Made by a program: the position numbers and the translations under genes
Shown here: piece by piece, positions 61,588-64,000 of the stretch
Layout: each line of letters begins with the position of its first letter
Position numbering within the stretch: the stretch's first letter is position 1
From: Armatimonadota bacterium
GTDB lineage: Bacteria; Sysuimicrobiota; Sysuimicrobiia; Sysuimicrobiales; Humicultoraceae
NCBI GenBank assembly: GCA_031459855.1
Contig: JAVKHP010000001.1
Coordinates: forward strand, 2,687,906-2,751,905
Direction of reading: 5' to 3'
Length of the DNA stretch: 64,000 bases
The notes under the pieces: model-generated
The model's database searches: none
The model's input: the letters and a program-made list of their open reading frames with translations, nothing else
What the model was told of the DNA's origin: nothing

Positions 61588-62568
61588 CTACTGTCCCTTC
61601 AGGGCCTTGACCTTGGCGATGAGCGGGGGGAGGACCTCGCGGTAGTCGCCCACGATGCCCAGGTGCGCCACGCCGAAGATCGGCGCCTCGGGATCCTTGT
61701 TGATGGCCACGATCGTGCGGGCGCCCGCCATGCCGGCGACGTGCTGGGTCGCACCGGAAATGCCCACGGCGAGGTAGAGCAGGGGCCGCACCGTCTTCCC
61801 GGTCTGCCCGATCTGCCAGGAGATGGGTACCCACCCGGCGTCGGCCGGCGGCCGCGACGAGCCCACGGCACCGCCCAGCACCTGCGCCAGTTCGGCCAGG
61901 AGCTTGAACCCTTCGGGGCCGCCGATGCCCCGGCCACCGCTCACGACGATCTGCGCGTCTTCCAGGCCGACCTCGGCCTGCTCGCGCACAATCTCGCGGA
62001 CCCGTGTCGGGAGGGCGTCGTCGGCCAGCTGCACCGGCAGGTCGCGCACCACGCCGGCCGTGGGCGCGGGCGCGGGCGCATCCAGGGCCCGAGGCTTCAC
62101 GGTGACCACCGCGGGCGTGCGCCGCACGGCCAGGGTGGCCACCGCCCGCCCGCCGTAGACCTGGCGGTGCACGACCACGGTGCCGTCGGCCACCTCGAGC
62201 CCCGTCGCCTCCGTGGCGAGCGCGGCACCCAGACGGTACGCGAGCCGGGGCCCGATCTCGCGGCCGACGGTGTCGGCGGCCACCAGCACGACCGCGGGCG
62301 ACGCCGCGCGAACGCACGCCTCGGCGGCAGCCAGGTAGGCGTCGGACTGGCCCGTCGCCAGCAGCGGATGCACCACGCGGTGCACCACGCCCACGCCGTG
62401 CTGGTGGAGGGCCTCCACCGCGCCATCGGCGGCCTCGGCCGCCAGCAACGCCGCGTCGATGCCGCCGCCGACGGCAGGCGCGATGGTCCGTGCACCGGCC
62501 ACCAGCTCCAGGCTCGACCGGCTCAGCGCGCCGTCGGCAACGGTGGCGATCACCAGGACGTTGGCCAT
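61588..62568 (-). CDS. etfA: Electron transfer flavoprotein alpha subunit
   Basis: 326 residues. The C-terminal FAD domain shows [33 protein letters not shown] and [15 protein letters not shown] at 62568 has GGGAGGG upstream, 23 bases after etfB. It accepts electrons from acyl-CoA dehydrogenase. Confidence 0.95.
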   Translation of the reverse strand: MANVLVIATVADGALSRSSLELVAGARTIAPAVGGGIDAALLAAEAADGAVEALHQHGVGVVHRVVHPLLATGQSDAYLAAAEACVRAASPAVVLVAADTVGREIGPRLAYRLGAALATEATGLEVADGTVVVHRQVYGGRAVATLAVRRTPAVVTVKPRALDAPAPAPTAGVVRDLPVQLADDALPTRVREIVREQAEVGLEDAQIVVSGGRGIGGPEGFKLLAELAQVLGGAVGSSRPPADAGWVPISWQIGQTGKTVRPLLYLAVGISGATQHVAGMAGARTIVAINKDPEAPIFGVAHLGIVGDYREVLPPLIAKVKALKGQ

Positions 62569-62591
62569 GCGTCCCTCCCTCAGAGCAACCC

Positions 62592-63377
62592 TCAGAGCAA
62601 CTTGAGGTCGCGCAGGCGCAGCGCCAGGGCCTCGGCCTGCTGCGCGGGCTCCCCCTCGAGGAACTCGCAGCGGGTCGTCCGCTCCGGCACCCGCACGTCG
62701 AGCACGTCGACGCCGGCGTCGCCCACCGCGACGCCCAGGGCATCCACCGGCCAGGTCTGCACGGGCTTGCGCTTGGCCCCCACGATGTCCTTCACCTTGG
62801 GCAGGCGCGGTCGGTTCGCTTCGTCGCTCGTGACCGAGAGCACGGCGGGCAGGCGGGCCTCGACCACGTGATATCCCTCGTCGGCCTGTCGGTGCGCCAC
62901 GACGCGCCCGTCCTCGACCGTCACGCGGGCGACGAAGGTCACGCAGGCGGCGCCGAGCTCCTCGGCCAGGAGCGGTGGCACCGCGCGCTCCACCCAGTCC
63001 GCCGACTCGCAGCCGGTGAGCACGAGGTCGACGGCACCGAGCCGCCGGATCGCTGCGGCGAGCACTGGTGTCTTGGCAGCGCCCAGCAGGTCGGGCCCGC
63101 GCGGGTCGTCCACCACCACGGCGTCGTCGGCACCCATGGCCAGCGCCAGGCGGATCTGGTCGCCCACGGTCGCCTGGGGCGCGAGCGCCAGCGCCGTCAC
63201 CCGGGCGCCCGTGCGGTCCTTGACCTGCAGGGCGACCTCCAGGGCGTTCTCGTCGTAGGTCGACAGGACCAGGGGCCGCCCCTCGCGGACCTGGCGCCGG
63301 GTCTGGGGATCGATGGCGAAGTCCCGGAGCGGGAGCTCCGGGTCGACGACCTGTTTGAGGCACACCACGATGTGCAT
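62592..63377 (-). CDS. etfB: Electron transfer flavoprotein beta subunit
   Basis: 261 residues: VVCLKQVVDPE, STYDENALEVALQVKD, MGADDAV and VTSDEANRPRLPKVKDIVGAKRKP, the AMP/recognition-loop region. ATG at 63377 has GGAGG upstream, 18 bases after the dehydrogenase gene. It partners EtfA. Confidence 0.95.
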   Translation of the reverse strand: MHIVVCLKQVVDPELPLRDFAIDPQTRRQVREGRPLVLSTYDENALEVALQVKDRTGARVTALALAPQATVGDQIRLALAMGADDAVVVDDPRGPDLLGAAKTPVLAAAIRRLGAVDLVLTGCESADWVERAVPPLLAEELGAACVTFVARVTVEDGRVVAHRQADEGYHVVEARLPAVLSVTSDEANRPRLPKVKDIVGAKRKPVQTWPVDALGVAVGDAGVDVLDVRVPERTTRCEFLEGEPAQQAEALALRLRDLKLL

Positions 63378-63395
63378 AGGTCCTCCGCCAGGACG

Positions 63396-64000
<605 letters not shown>

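Overview
The window is dense, high-GC chromosomal DNA carrying about 62 protein genes. Most are housekeeping genes. I saw no rRNA, tRNA, CRISPR array, transposon or prophage. Start codons are often GTG or TTG behind clear GGAGG sites, overlaps of the ATGA/GTGA type are common, and strong TTGACA/TATAAT-like promoters can be read in several gaps. The organism looks like a deep-branching member of the Gram-positive side of Bacteria (Terrabacteria). Reasons: a T-box ahead of hisS-aspS, a 6S-like RNA between aspS and rarA followed by mnmA (the Bacillus-type order), zinc-ribbon forms of bL28 and bL32, and a bifunctional FBP aldolase/phosphatase typical of thermophiles. I cannot name the phylum from sequence alone; Chloroflexota, Armatimonadota-like or deep Bacillota lineages would all fit.

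Layout. 0-5 kb: asnS, a HAD phosphatase, an orphan ParA with a Cys-rich partner, and FBP aldolase/phosphatase. 5-13.2 kb (minus strand): T-box, hisS, aspS, 6S-like RNA, rarA, mnmA, ytxH-like, cca and a 50-residue membrane peptide. 13.3-17 kb: an accessory-looking cassette of a large LAL-type LuxR regulator divergent from a DUF4242 protein and a secreted protein. 17.2-29.9 kb: sugar nucleotidyltransferase, dtd, two PLP enzymes, rel, an unusual RecJ-HIRAN-helicase-like fusion, lapA-like and secDF. 30-36 kb: DUF72 protein, RibD-like reductase, FAD oxidoreductase and paaABCD. 36-42.6 kb: yceD, rpmF, fabH, fabD, fabG, acpP, fabF, rnc and a HIT gene. 42.7-48 kb: coiled-coil protein, coaD, rsmD, recG, rpmB and hslO. 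48-52 kb: a TPP-riboswitch operon encoding a PhnD-like binding protein, thiE, thiL and thiD, followed by a NIPSNAP protein. 52.3-56.6 kb: AIR-synthase-like protein, AsnC/Lrp RAM domain, Gfo/Idh/MocA oxidoreductase, DegT aminotransferase and an SRPBCC protein. 56.6-64 kb: acyl-CoA dehydrogenase (cut by the window end), etfB, etfA, a membrane Fe-S oxidoreductase, a two-subunit B12 mutase and trmI.

How the genes work together. The tRNA synthetases, mnmA, cca, trmI, dtd and rel form a translation and stringent-response layer, read out by the T-box and 6S-like RNA. The fab block is a compact type II fatty acid operon joined to bL32. The last block is a fatty-acid or branched-acid oxidation chain: dehydrogenase to ETF, then to a membrane Fe-S protein and probably quinone, with a B12 mutase for branched acyl-CoA. 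The most unusual items are the RecJ fusion with a degenerate helicase-like half, a PhnD-like binding protein under a TPP riboswitch without visible transporter partners, leaderless-looking promoters, and overlapping alternative hairpins between rpmF and fabH.
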